From Pelomonas paludis (GTDB lineage: Bacteria > Pseudomonadota > Gammaproteobacteria > Burkholderiales > Burkholderiaceae_C), in the NCBI RefSeq assembly GCF_039872745.1, contig NZ_JBDPZD010000003.1:1-64000 (forward strand): a DNA stretch of 64,000 nt. The letters are read 5' to 3'. Within the stretch, counting starts at the first letter, position 1, and the number at the start of each line of letters is the position of its first letter. A program made the position numbers and the translations under genes. The notes beneath the pieces are model-generated. The model was not told the origin of the DNA. It did no database searches and worked only from the letters and a program-made list of their open reading frames with translations. This document shows, piece by piece, positions 17,648 through 25,817 of the stretch.

Positions 17648-17696
17648 GTTCCACACGTGGCAAGGCCGGTCGCCGGCCTTGTCAGGACTCATGAAG

Positions 17697-17723
17697 AAAG
17701 GGCACCGCTTGCGGTGCCCTTTT
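17697..17723 (+). terminator. Rho-independent terminator after the TonB-dependent receptor
   Basis: Stem AAAGGGCACCGC (17697-17708) pairs with GCGGTGCCCTTT (17711-17722), with a TT loop and a following T-run. A second hairpin without a T-run is at 17661-17681. The structure may also serve the convergent halogenase gene. Confidence 0.88.
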
Positions 17724-17750
17724 TCTTTCTAAGCTCGCAAATAGGGGCGT

Positions 17751-19280
17751 CTACATCTTGGGTGCTTGGCAGTAGTGCCGGATGAACTCCGAGTGCTCTG
17801 GCATCACGGAAACGCAGTTGGCAATGGTGTCGGACACGCCCTTGAGGTAGTTCACCGTGTCTTCGAGCCCTTGTAGCTCGGTGAGGGCCAGCCAGCGCTT
17901 GGGGCGCAGGTTCTGGCCTTCCATCACCTCGAACCAACTCGGTTCGCGGAACAGGTCGGTGTCGACGTAGACCAGGCGCCCGCTCGCAGCGTAGAGGGCC
18001 ATACGCCAGCGCAGGCCTTCGGGCACGGCCATGTTGGCGCAGGCCTGCCAAAAGCCGCCGTCCTCGCGCTGGTTCAGGTGGTAGTGCAGCACGATGAAGT
18101 CCCGCACCGATTCATAGCGCTGGCGGCTCTGGCGGTTGTACTCGGCGATCTCTACGGGGTCGAAGCCGCTGTGCGGGAAGGCCTCGATCAGCCCGGCGAC
18201 TCCCATCTGTACGAGGTGTAGCGCGGTGGACTCCAGCGGCTCCACAAAGCCGGCCGACATGCCGATGGCGACGACATTGCGCGTCCAGGCGTCTTTGCGC
18301 ATGCCAGTTTTGAAGCGAATCAGCCGCGGGTCAGCGAGGGCTGGCGCGTCGAGATTGCGCAGCAGTACGGCAGCGGCTTCGTCGTCGCTCATGTGCTGGC
18401 TTGAATAGACGTGGCCGTTGCCCACGCGGTGCTGCAGCGGGATGCGCCACTGCCAGCCGGCGCTGTGGGCGGTGGAGCGCGTGTAAGGCAGCAGCGGCTT
18501 CGTGCTCTCACTGGGTACCGCCCACGCGCGGTCGCAAGGCAGCCAGTGGCTCCAGTCCTCGAAGCCCACGCCTAGCGCCTTGTCGGCCAGCAGGCCGGCA
18601 AAGCCGGAGCAATCGAGGAAGAGGTCGCCCTCCACCATTTCGCCACTCTCCATCTGCACCGCGCGCACATGGCCGTGTGTAGGCCCAGGCGCCTCGTCAA
18701 GCAGCACGCGCACCACCTTGCCTTCGGTGCGGCGCACGCCGCGCCGCTCGCTCAGCGCGCGCAGGTGCCGGGCATAGAGGCTGGCATCAAAGTGGTAGGC
18801 ATATGCCAGGTCCGCCAATGGCGAGTTCTGCATTTCCGGCTTCGGCAGCATGAAGCGGTTGGCCTTGGCAGCCATGCTGGAGACGACGTAGGCATCGATC
18901 GGCTCTGCCCGGCCCAGTGCGCGCAAGCGCAGCCAGTATTGGGTGAAGTCCACCGGCCACAGCGGCTTGCCGACGCGACCGAAGCCGTGGAAATAGCGCT
19001 CACCCACTCGGCCCCAGTTGACGAACTCAATGCCGAGCTTGAACGTTCCTTGCGTGGCCTTCAGGAAGGTGGCTTCGTCGAGCTGGGCCAGGCCGTTGAA
19101 CATCTTGATCAGCGGGATGGTTGCCTCACCCACGCCGATGATGCCGATCTCCTCGGACTCGACGAGGCGGATCTCGTAAGGTGGCTTCAGCACGGCGCTC
19201 AACGCTGCGGCTGACATCCAGCCTGCGGCGCCGCCGCCCACGATGACGACACGGCGCAGAGGCTTGGCAGTGTTTTCCAT
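17751..19280 (-). CDS. Flavin-dependent tryptophan halogenase-like protein 1
   Basis: A 509-residue FAD protein of the tryptophan halogenase family. The dinucleotide-binding motif GGGAAGWMSAAAL is at 15-27. The ESEEIGIIGVGEATIP segment and the catalytic-lysine region ATQGTFKLGIEF (about 80) are present, as is the halogenase WxWxIP motif in AGWQWRIPL. The GMSAGFVEPLESTALHLVQ segment matches the flavin site. It should use reduced flavin and oxygen to make hypohalous acid, held by the lysine, if it is a working halogenase. It lies next to a sugar-type TonB-dependent receptor, a recurring but unexplained arrangement in Caulobacter and Xanthomonas relatives. A regulatory motif shared with the GH9 gene lies just upstream. 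The substrate is unknown. Confidence 0.85.
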   Translation of the reverse strand: MENTAKPLRRVVIVGGGAAGWMSAAALSAVLKPPYEIRLVESEEIGIIGVGEATIPLIKMFNGLAQLDEATFLKATQGTFKLGIEFVNWGRVGERYFHGFGRVGKPLWPVDFTQYWLRLRALGRAEPIDAYVVSSMAAKANRFMLPKPEMQNSPLADLAYAYHFDASLYARHLRALSERRGVRRTEGKVVRVLLDEAPGPTHGHVRAVQMESGEMVEGDLFLDCSGFAGLLADKALGVGFEDWSHWLPCDRAWAVPSESTKPLLPYTRSTAHSAGWQWRIPLQHRVGNGHVYSSQHMSDDEAAAVLLRNLDAPALADPRLIRFKTGMRKDAWTRNVVAIGMSAGFVEPLESTALHLVQMGVAGLIEAFPHSGFDPVEIAEYNRQSRQRYESVRDFIVLHYHLNQREDGGFWQACANMAVPEGLRWRMALYAASGRLVYVDTDLFREPSWFEVMEGQNLRPKRWLALTELQGLEDTVNYLKGVSDTIANCVSVMPEHSEFIRHYCQAPKM

Positions 19281-19309
19281 GGAAACAGCTAGAAAATTTT
19301 CGATGCCGC

Positions 19310-19353
19310 CAGTCTAGGCAGACCCGAGCGGCACGTCATGGGCGCTATCCCGC
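19310..19353 (-). promoter_or_regulatory. Shared bipartite regulatory motif upstream of halogenase 1
   Basis: On the plus strand CAGTCTAGG (19310-19318), 18 variable bases, then CATGGGCGCTATCCCGC (19337-19353). The same two blocks with the same spacing occur upstream of the GH9 gene at 27625-27668. On the transcribed strand the motif reads GCGGGATAGCGCC, resembling a LacI-type operator, followed by CCTAGACTG, a possible -10 region. It overlaps the stop codon of the preceding halogenase gene. Confidence 0.6.
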
Positions 19354-20841
19354 GGCGCGGGCGACAGCGTGGCGCAGGAAGGTGTCGTGATCGGGCATGC
19401 CGGCCGTGATGCTCGCGAGCGCCTCACGCCGCTGCCGCAGGTATTGCAGCGCCATTGCCTCCGGCACCTCTTGCATCCACGGGCTCGCGCGTTTAGGCCA
19501 ATGCCCCATGCCCGCAAAGATCGCCAGCCAGCTGGTGCGGTCAAAGCCTTCGTCGTCGTAGCCCACGAGCACGCCGGTTTCACGCCAAGTGTGAATCTTG
19601 TAGGCCAGCGATTCAGGCAGTTCGAGTGCGGCCATGTAGCGCCACAGCTCGCTGTCGCGGCGTTCGGTCAGGCAGTAGTGCAGGATGATGAAGTCGCGGA
19701 TGCGCCGGTACTGGCGCACTTGTTGATCGCTGAAGGCCGCAGCCGCATCCGGCGTAGCGCCACCAGGTTGCAGCAAGAGCGGGATCAGGCGGCCCAGTGC
19801 GTTGTGGACCAGGAAGATCGCCGTGGACTCCAGCGGCTCCAGAAACCCTGCGGCCAGGCCCAGGCCCACCACGTTGTGCGACCAGAGTTGCGCGCGATGG
19901 CCGGTGGTGAAACGCAGCAAGCGCGGCTCGGCCAGTGCCTTGCCATCGACCTGCGCCAGCAACTGCTCGCGAGCCCGGTCCTCGTCGATGAACTTGCTCG
20001 CGAACACATGGCCATGGCCGCAGCGTTCGCGCAGCGGGATGCGCCAGGTCCAGCCCGCCTCCTGTGCGGTGGAGCGGGTGTACGGCGTCAAAGTCCCCTC
20101 GGGCCGTTCGGCCGGTACGGCCCAGGCGCGGTCCACGGGCAGCCAGTGGCTGAAGTCCACAAAGGGCACGCCCAGCGTTTTGCCCAGCAGCACGGAGGCA
20201 AAGCCCGAGCAGTCCACGAAGAAGTCGCCGGCCACCTCGCGGCCATCGGCCAGCTTCAGGTAGGCCACGCGGCCATCGGGGTGCCGCGCCACATCGACCA
20301 CCTTGCCCTCGATCCGACGCGCGCCGCGCCGCTCGGCGAGGCGACGCAGGAAGCCGGCATAGAGCACGGCATCGAAGTGGTAGGCGCAATCAAAGCGTGC
20401 CGTGATTGCGTCGCCCTCGGTATCAGGCAGGCGGAAGCGGCCTTCGCGGGCCATCACTGTGGGCAGGCAGTGATCACCCAACTGGCCACCCAGCCGCGCC
20501 TGCACGCGGTGGTACTGGCCCCACAGCGCCATCGGGCCGTCAAGCGGCCCAAAGTCACCGAAGGTGTGGAAGTAGTGCTCGCCCTTGACACGCCAGTCCA
20601 CGAACTGGATGCCGAGCTTGAAGCTGCCTTGCGTGGCGGCCAGCATCTCGGCCTCGTCGATGCCCAGCAGGCGATTGAAGGCGCGGATAGACGGGAAGGT
20701 CGCCTCACCAACACCGATGATGCCCAGCTCTTCGGACTCGACCAGTTCCACCTGCGCACCCGGCATACCGGTGGTGAAGGCGGCGGCCGCCATCCAGCCG
20801 GTGGATCCGCCGCCGAGGATGACGATGCGTCGAGGGGTCAT
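19345..20841 (-). CDS. Flavin-dependent tryptophan halogenase-like protein 2
   Basis: A 498-residue paralogue of the protein encoded downstream. It has RIVILGGGSTGWMAAAAF at the N terminus, ESEELGIIGVGEATFPSI, the lysine region ATQGSFKLGIQF, the WxWxIP motif in AGWTWRIPL and GLAAGFLEPLESTAIFLVH. All the catalytic landmarks of the family can be seen, so there is no sign of decay. The ATG at 20841 (MTPRRIVILGGG) places the FAD motif at the N terminus; the frame is open further upstream. It is 64 bases upstream of halogenase 1 on the same strand and divergent from the sugar symporter, with a 158-base promoter region between. The substrate is unknown. Confidence 0.85.
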   Translation of the reverse strand: MTPRRIVILGGGSTGWMAAAAFTTGMPGAQVELVESEELGIIGVGEATFPSIRAFNRLLGIDEAEMLAATQGSFKLGIQFVDWRVKGEHYFHTFGDFGPLDGPMALWGQYHRVQARLGGQLGDHCLPTVMAREGRFRLPDTEGDAITARFDCAYHFDAVLYAGFLRRLAERRGARRIEGKVVDVARHPDGRVAYLKLADGREVAGDFFVDCSGFASVLLGKTLGVPFVDFSHWLPVDRAWAVPAERPEGTLTPYTRSTAQEAGWTWRIPLRERCGHGHVFASKFIDEDRAREQLLAQVDGKALAEPRLLRFTTGHRAQLWSHNVVGLGLAAGFLEPLESTAIFLVHNALGRLIPLLLQPGGATPDAAAAFSDQQVRQYRRIRDFIILHYCLTERRDSELWRYMAALELPESLAYKIHTWRETGVLVGYDDEGFDRTSWLAIFAGMGHWPKRASPWMQEVPEAMALQYLRQRREALASITAGMPDHDTFLRHAVARAAG

Positions 20842-20999
20842 GCGCACTACTCCGGAAGTTGCAGCTGCGGATTCTCTTCGCGCTCGGTGCTGGCGGCGCT
20901 CAGGGCTTGCCTGTGCGTGTTGCGATGAGCAGTGCCGGCACGCCAAGCTCGGTAGTGATCCTCTGCCGCTGCACGGCCAGTGTGGGCATGCTTCAACCC

Positions 21000-22418
21000 A
21001 TGAACACCACCGCCACCGTCGCCGCTGATCGCGTTCCTCTGCCCCAGAAGGTCGGCTATGGCCTCGGCAGCTTCATCGACATGTGGGGCCACTGGCTCTA
21101 CCAGTCGCTGGTCTTCCATGTGTTCAACGTCTTCCTCGGTGTGGCGCCGGGCTTGATCTCGACGGCGCTGATGGTGAAGACGCTGGTGGACGCCGGCAGT
21201 GACGCGATCTTTGGCTGGCTCTCAGACAACACGCGGACCCGCTTTGGCCGCCGCCGTCCCTTCATCCTGGTGGGCGGCATCCTGGCCGGCATCGGCCTGC
21301 CGTTGATGTTTGCCGTGGGGCGTGACTGGACCGAGGGGCAGTACTTTGCTTTCCTGCTCGTCTCCACCTGCCTGTACGTGCCCTTGATGAGCTGCTTCTA
21401 CATGCCCTGGAACAGCCTTGGGGCCGAGCTCACGCCGGACTATCACGAGCGCACCAGCGTGCAGGCCGTGAAGAGCGCGATCCAGAAGATCCCCGAGCTG
21501 GCGATGTTTGTGGCCGCGCAGTTCACCACGCTGGCCGTCTTCAACGACGCCTCCGGCAAGCCCGACATCCTGCGCGGCGCGCAGGTCTATTGCTCGCTGC
21601 TCGGGGCGGTGATGGTGGCGGTGTCCATCGCCATCTTCCTGCTGACGCGTGAGCGCTACTACGAGAAGTTTGTGCGCCAGACGCAGGCGCCCGTGCCCTT
21701 CAAGGACACGCTCTACCGCACGCTGCAGAACCGGCCCTTCCGGTTCATGCTGGGCACCATGCTGACCTATGGCCTGGCCACGTCGATGGTGGGCACGCTG
21801 GGCTACTACGCCACGCTCTACTACGTCTGCCAGGGCGACGTGGCCCTGGGCACGCAATGGAACTCAGGCATGGGGATGGCGGGCATGGTGATGGGCCTGA
21901 TGGGCATTCCCTTTGCGGCCGGTGTGGCCAAGCGCGTGGGCAAGCGCAATGCCATTCGCGTGATGCTCATACTGGCCGTTGGCGCCTTCATCGGTGACTG
22001 GTGGTTCTACAACCCCAGCTACCCGGCGCTGCAACTGCTGGCCAGCGGCTGCACGGCCTTCACCTCCGCTGGCTTCTGGACCCTGTTCGGCTCCACCATG
22101 GCCGACGTCTTCGACACCGACGAGTTGGAGACCGGTCAGCGCCGCGAGGGCTCGTTCTCGGCCTGCCAGTCGTGGATCTTCAAGCTGGCCATCGCGCTGG
22201 GGAATGGCGGCTCGGGCTGGGTGCTGCAGCTCACCGGCTTCGACTCGAAGTTGCCCGTGCAGAGCCCCGACTCGCTCTTCATGATCCGGGTGCTGCTGTC
22301 GGGCATCCCGGTGGCAGGCATCCTGGTGGCCATCTACTTCATCTCACGGGTGCCCCTGACCGAAGAGGGCATGCGCGAGACCCGCCGCCAGTTGGAGGCG
22401 CGGCGCGGCGCGGTCTGA
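21000..22418 (+). CDS. GPH-type (MelB-like) sugar:cation symporter, MFS superfamily
   Basis: A 472-residue inner-membrane transporter with about 12 hydrophobic segments. The N terminus KVGYGLGSFIDMWGHWLYQ and the loop SDNTRTRFGRRRPFILVGG match the glycoside-pentoside-hexuronide symporter family and its relatives. WNSLGAELTPDYHERTSV is a second family landmark. It probably carries oligosaccharides delivered to the periplasm by the TonB-dependent receptor into the cytoplasm, coupled to H+ or Na+. Two in-frame ATG codons (20988 and 21000) are possible; the second was taken. It is followed at once by the convergent TetR gene. Confidence 0.87.
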   Translation: MNTTATVAADRVPLPQKVGYGLGSFIDMWGHWLYQSLVFHVFNVFLGVAPGLISTALMVKTLVDAGSDAIFGWLSDNTRTRFGRRRPFILVGGILAGIGLPLMFAVGRDWTEGQYFAFLLVSTCLYVPLMSCFYMPWNSLGAELTPDYHERTSVQAVKSAIQKIPELAMFVAAQFTTLAVFNDASGKPDILRGAQVYCSLLGAVMVAVSIAIFLLTRERYYEKFVRQTQAPVPFKDTLYRTLQNRPFRFMLGTMLTYGLATSMVGTLGYYATLYYVCQGDVALGTQWNSGMGMAGMVMGLMGIPFAAGVAKRVGKRNAIRVMLILAVGAFIGDWWFYNPSYPALQLLASGCTAFTSAGFWTLFGSTMADVFDTDELETGQRREGSFSACQSWIFKLAIALGNGGSGWVLQLTGFDSKLPVQSPDSLFMIRVLLSGIPVAGILVAIYFISRVPLTEEGMRETRRQLEARRGAV

Positions 22419-23015
22419 TCAAGCGGGCCTGGTCCAGAGGGCGCGAAAAACCGCCTCCACGTCTGCTGCAGTGTGCGGGCGGTTGTCGCCCAGCCACCAG
22501 GCAATCAGTTCAAACAGCGCAGCCGCTTGTGCCCGCGCCCGAGCGGCGGCGCGCCAGTCGCGCGCCGTGCTGTTCGGCGTGTTGCTGGGCGTGTTGCTGG
22601 GCGCGCTGTTCGGTGTGCAGGCCGAGCGCTCGAAGAGCGAGACCAGCATGTCCCGAAAGCGCTCGTGCACGAACAGCGCCGAGCGGCGCCCCACCAGCGC
22701 AGCCACCAGTTCACGGTTCTCGTCTACATGAGCCAGCAGCCCGGGCAGAAAGGCAAAGACCTGCTCGGCGTCGGTGGGCGCCATGCTGATCAGGCCCTGA
22801 CCCAAGCCAGCGAGGCTCTCGGTCAGGAGGGTCTCCTTGTTCGGGAAGTGCTGGTAGAAGGTGGAACGCCCCACGTCAGCGCGCTCGCACAGAGCCTGCA
22901 CGTCGACAGCGTCCCAGCCGCGCTCGGTCATGAGGGCGAGCAGGGCGTCGCGTAGCGCATCACGCGTGCGCCGCACTCGGCGGTCTTTCCCGGGCTGTGT
23001 CTGGGGAGCAAGCAT
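22419..23015 (-). CDS. TetR-family transcriptional regulator
   Basis: A 198-residue regulator. The N-terminal helix-turn-helix is at about 18-62 (DALLALMTERGWDAVDVQALCERADVGRSTFYQHFPNKETLL split over its helices). The C-terminal ligand domain has no recognisable specificity. Around residues 130-145 lies a short Ser-Asn-Thr-Pro repeat, encoded by two exact 12-bp copies of GTGTTGCTGGGC on the plus strand (22579-22602); this probably forms a flexible loop. It is divergent from the DUF2141/sterol-desaturase pair and may control it. Confidence 0.88.
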   Translation of the reverse strand: MLAPQTQPGKDRRVRRTRDALRDALLALMTERGWDAVDVQALCERADVGRSTFYQHFPNKETLLTESLAGLGQGLISMAPTDAEQVFAFLPGLLAHVDENRELVAALVGRRSALFVHERFRDMLVSLFERSACTPNSAPSNTPSNTPNSTARDWRAAARARAQAAALFELIAWWLGDNRPHTAADVEAVFRALWTRPA

Positions 23016-23213
23016 CTAGATCTTGGGCACTCGGCGGGCCAATGTCTGCAAACGGACAGGCACGGTGCAGTCATGCTGGGCAAGTGGCGCCGGGCTCGGA
23101 ATGATCCGCACGCACTGCCGCACGGTCGCTGGCAGGCAGGGATTGTGGGGGCCATTTTGGAAGGTTCGGACGACAAGGGTCGCGCTGCGGCGCGTCATGG
23201 GGTGCGTCATGGG

Positions 23214-23639
23214 GTGCGCTCGCGGGTGTGCTTCCTTGGGGCGATGGTGGGGCTTGCGGCTTTGTGCCCGGCCTTGGCAGCAGATCTGACGCTGAAGGTC
23301 GATGGGGTCGCCCAGGCGCAAGGGCAGATCGTGGCGCGGCTCTTCGTGCCGGGTGATGCGCTCGACGGCCCTGCCCGGGCTGTGGTGTCGGCACCGGCCG
23401 TGGCCGGGACAGTCACGCTGGTCTTCCAAGGCATCGCAGCGGGCCGGTATGCCTACTTCGTCTTCCACGATCTCAACGGCAACGGTGTCCTGGACCACAA
23501 CCTGATCCGATGGCCCACCGAGCCCCTGGGGTTCTCGGCGGGCTTCAAGCTTGGGCTGCTGTCCGGTAAACCGGATTCGTACAAGCTGGCATTCAGCCTG
23601 ACCGAGGCCGACGCCGAACAGCGCGTGGAGCTGCAATGA
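23214..23639 (+). CDS. Exported DUF2141 domain protein
   Basis: A small periplasmic or exported protein of about 141 residues. The signal sequence MRSRVCFLGAMVGLAALCPALAA precedes ADLTLKVDGV. The body shows the DUF2141 pattern: GQIVARLF, LVFQGIAAGRYAYFVFHDLNGNGVLDHN and a later GFSAGF. The start is uncertain: GTG at 23214 gives a normal signal peptide, while the frame stays open to an ATG at 23073. The chosen GTG lies in a 12-bp tandem duplication (GCGTCATGGGGT at 23192-23203 and 23204-23215). Its stop overlaps the next gene's ATG (ATGA), so the two are co-translated. Function unknown. Confidence 0.7.
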   Translation: MRSRVCFLGAMVGLAALCPALAADLTLKVDGVAQAQGQIVARLFVPGDALDGPARAVVSAPAVAGTVTLVFQGIAAGRYAYFVFHDLNGNGVLDHNLIRWPTEPLGFSAGFKLGLLSGKPDSYKLAFSLTEADAEQRVELQ

Positions 23640-24520
23640 AGCCCACGCCTCGCATCGTTCAATTCGGGCTCTACCCCACGTTGCTGGCCGGCGTGTTGGC
23701 GGCCTGGCTGGCCAGCCGTGAGTGGGGCTGGAACCTGAGCACCGTCTTCGCATGGATGGCAGGCTTGCGCCTGGCGGCGCTGTTCTTCGCCGAATGGCGC
23801 TGGCCGGCACGGCAGAGCTGGCGCATGAACTGGGCCAGCTTCCGGCGCGACCTGAAATACGTCCTGGTCAACGGCAGCGCCGCCGGCCTGTTCAAGTGGG
23901 CCAGCCTTTGGTGGGCGGTGGACGCGGCTGGTGGCCGCCAGGGCGGCATCCAGGGCTGGCCGCTGGCGGTGCAGGTCGTCGTGCTCATCCTGGCCTTCGA
24001 GTTCCCGCAGTACTGGTTCCACCGCCTCAGCCACGAGGGGCGCGGTGCGATCGGTGCCTGGCTGTGGCGCATGCATGTGGCCCACCACCTGCCGGACCGG
24101 GTCTATCTGCTGATGCACGTGGTGGGCCACCCGATCAATCTGCTGATCTCGCTGGCCATCATCCAACTGCCCGCCTGGTGCTTCGGCGCGAGCCAGGAAG
24201 CGGTCTTCCTGTTCGGCGCGCTGATGAGCCTGCAGGGCCTGGTGTCGCACTTCAACGTGGACTTGAAGGCGGGGCTCTTCAACTACCTGCTGGTGGGGGC
24301 CGAGCTGCACCGTTTCCACCACAGCGCCGCCATGGACGAGGCGAAGAACTTTGGCGTGCTCACGCCTTTCTGGGACCTGGTGTTCGGCACCTTCCGCTAC
24401 GACCCCCGGCGCCTCCCGGCTGCGCTGGGGGTGGAGCACCCCGAGGACTATCCGGCCAGCCCAGACATCCTCGGCGTGCTTGCCCTGCCGCTGCGCGGCT
24501 CAGTGCCCAGCGGGGGGTGA
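23636..24520 (+). CDS. Sterol desaturase / fatty acid hydroxylase family protein
   Basis: A 294-residue integral membrane di-iron oxygenase. Four or five hydrophobic segments surround the histidine clusters HRLSHE (about 139-144), HVAHH (about 156-160) and ELHRFHH (about 226-232), the eight-histidine pattern of the FA_hydroxylase/sterol desaturase family. It would hydroxylate or desaturate a lipid at the membrane face. The translational overlap with the DUF2141 gene suggests joint function. The substrate (fatty acid, carotenoid or hopanoid-like) is unknown. Its 3' end overlaps the convergent MFS gene by 21 bases. Confidence 0.87.
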   Translation: MKPTPRIVQFGLYPTLLAGVLAAWLASREWGWNLSTVFAWMAGLRLAALFFAEWRWPARQSWRMNWASFRRDLKYVLVNGSAAGLFKWASLWWAVDAAGGRQGGIQGWPLAVQVVVLILAFEFPQYWFHRLSHEGRGAIGAWLWRMHVAHHLPDRVYLLMHVVGHPINLLISLAIIQLPAWCFGASQEAVFLFGALMSLQGLVSHFNVDLKAGLFNYLLVGAELHRFHHSAAMDEAKNFGVLTPFWDLVFGTFRYDPRRLPAALGVEHPEDYPASPDILGVLALPLRGSVPSGG

Positions 24521-25813
24521 GCTTTCGTCGTCGTCGGACGCCTTCTGCGGGAAGGGCGCCAGGAAGGCCAGGATCACCGGCGGGATCGAGAACACCAGCA
24601 CCCAGCCGAAGAAGCTGTTGTAGCTGTGGTTGACGCCCGACCACAGCCAGCTGCTCACGGTGCCCGTGCCCCACTTGGTCAGCGCCATCACGCCGGTGGC
24701 CATGGCGTAGTGCGTCATCTTGAAGGGGCCCGGCGCCACCTGCTGCATCATGTACAGCATGTGGCCCACCGAGCCCATACCGAAGCCAAACTTCTCGATG
24801 GAGACGATGGTGCCGATGACCCAGGGGTCGGTGGGCATGGTCTGGGCCAGGTAGAAGTAGGTGAGGTGCGGGATGTTGAGCACCAGCGCCAGGATGAAGA
24901 AGGCCCGCGGCAGGGTCATCTTGGCGGCCAGGAAGCCGCCGAGGAAGGCGCCGGCGATGAAGGAGATGGTGCCCACACTGCCGTTGATGTGGCCCAGCGC
25001 TTCATTGCCCAGGGCCAGGCCACCAAGCTCACGCGCATCGAGCAGGAACAGCGGACCGAACTTCTCGATGAAGCCCTCGCCAAAGCGGTAGAAAAAGATG
25101 ACGGCCAGCATCATCCAGATCTGCGGCTTCTGGAAGAAGCTGATCCAGGACTCCTTCATCGCCGTCCAGCCGGCGGCCATGCCTTCGCCCTTGAGTGTCG
25201 AAGGCCCGCCCGGCGGCAGCGCGCGCAGGTGCCACACGCCAAAGAGCGCCATCGAGGCCGCCGCCATGCACACCACGATGACCCAGCACTGCACCCAGGG
25301 CAGGCCGTGGGCGTTGTGCAGCCAGCCGGTGAGCGACACGAAGAGGCCCGAGCCGATGACCGCGCCCATGTTCCAGCACATGCCCTGCAGGCCCGAGTAG
25401 CGGGCCTGGTCGCGCAGGTTGACCGTGGTCATGAAGACGCCGTCCGCCACCGTGTCCTGCGTGGCCGAGGCAAAGCCAGTGATCCAGAAGAAGGCCAGCG
25501 ACAGGCGGAAGAAATCGTCCAGCGGCAGGCACAGCGCCACGAGGCCGAGCGACGCGGCCATCAGGAACTCCATCGAGATGACCCACCAGCGCTTGGTCTT
25601 GAAGGGCTCCAGCAACGGCGCCCACAACGGCTTGAGCACCCAGGGCAGGTACATCTGCGAGGTGTAGAGCGCGATGTCCTCGTTGGACACGCCCATGTTC
25701 TTGTAGATGATGGCCGCAACCACCCCCACCATCACATTGGGCAGGCCCATGGCCAGGTAGAGCGTGGGCACCCAGGTCAGCGGGTGGCGGAAGGAGACGG
25801 CGTTCTGAGTCAC
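24500..25813 (-). CDS. AmpG-like MFS transporter
   Basis: A 437-residue membrane protein with about 12 hydrophobic segments. The start LTWVPTLYLAMGLPNVMV and the segments YTSQMYLPWVLKPLWAPLLE, ITGFASATQDTVADG and YSGLQGMCWNMGAVIGSG resemble the AmpG (muropeptide permease) family. Its place four bases after a GH9 gene suggests instead, or as well, import of cello- or gluco-oligosaccharides. The GTG start (MTQNAVSF) follows directly after the GH9 stop codon; the upstream open frame overlaps GH9 and was not used. True AmpG function cannot be excluded. Confidence 0.82.
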   Translation of the reverse strand: MTQNAVSFRHPLTWVPTLYLAMGLPNVMVGVVAAIIYKNMGVSNEDIALYTSQMYLPWVLKPLWAPLLEPFKTKRWWVISMEFLMAASLGLVALCLPLDDFFRLSLAFFWITGFASATQDTVADGVFMTTVNLRDQARYSGLQGMCWNMGAVIGSGLFVSLTGWLHNAHGLPWVQCWVIVVCMAAASMALFGVWHLRALPPGGPSTLKGEGMAAGWTAMKESWISFFQKPQIWMMLAVIFFYRFGEGFIEKFGPLFLLDARELGGLALGNEALGHINGSVGTISFIAGAFLGGFLAAKMTLPRAFFILALVLNIPHLTYFYLAQTMPTDPWVIGTIVSIEKFGFGMGSVGHMLYMMQQVAPGPFKMTHYAMATGVMALTKWGTGTVSSWLWSGVNHSYNSFFGWVLVFSIPPVILAFLAPFPQKASDDDESSPPAGH

Positions 25814-25817
25814 GGGC

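Noticed and set aside
17661..17681. Hairpin CAAGGCCGG/CCGGCCTTG taken as the main terminator of the receptor gene
   Set aside because: It has no T-run; the hairpin at 17697-17722 with a T-run is the better terminator.
23800..24520. Plus-strand alternative frame of about 300 codons overlapping the sterol desaturase
   Set aside because: The desaturase frame has all histidine boxes; the other frame is Arg/Pro/Gly-rich and has no domain.
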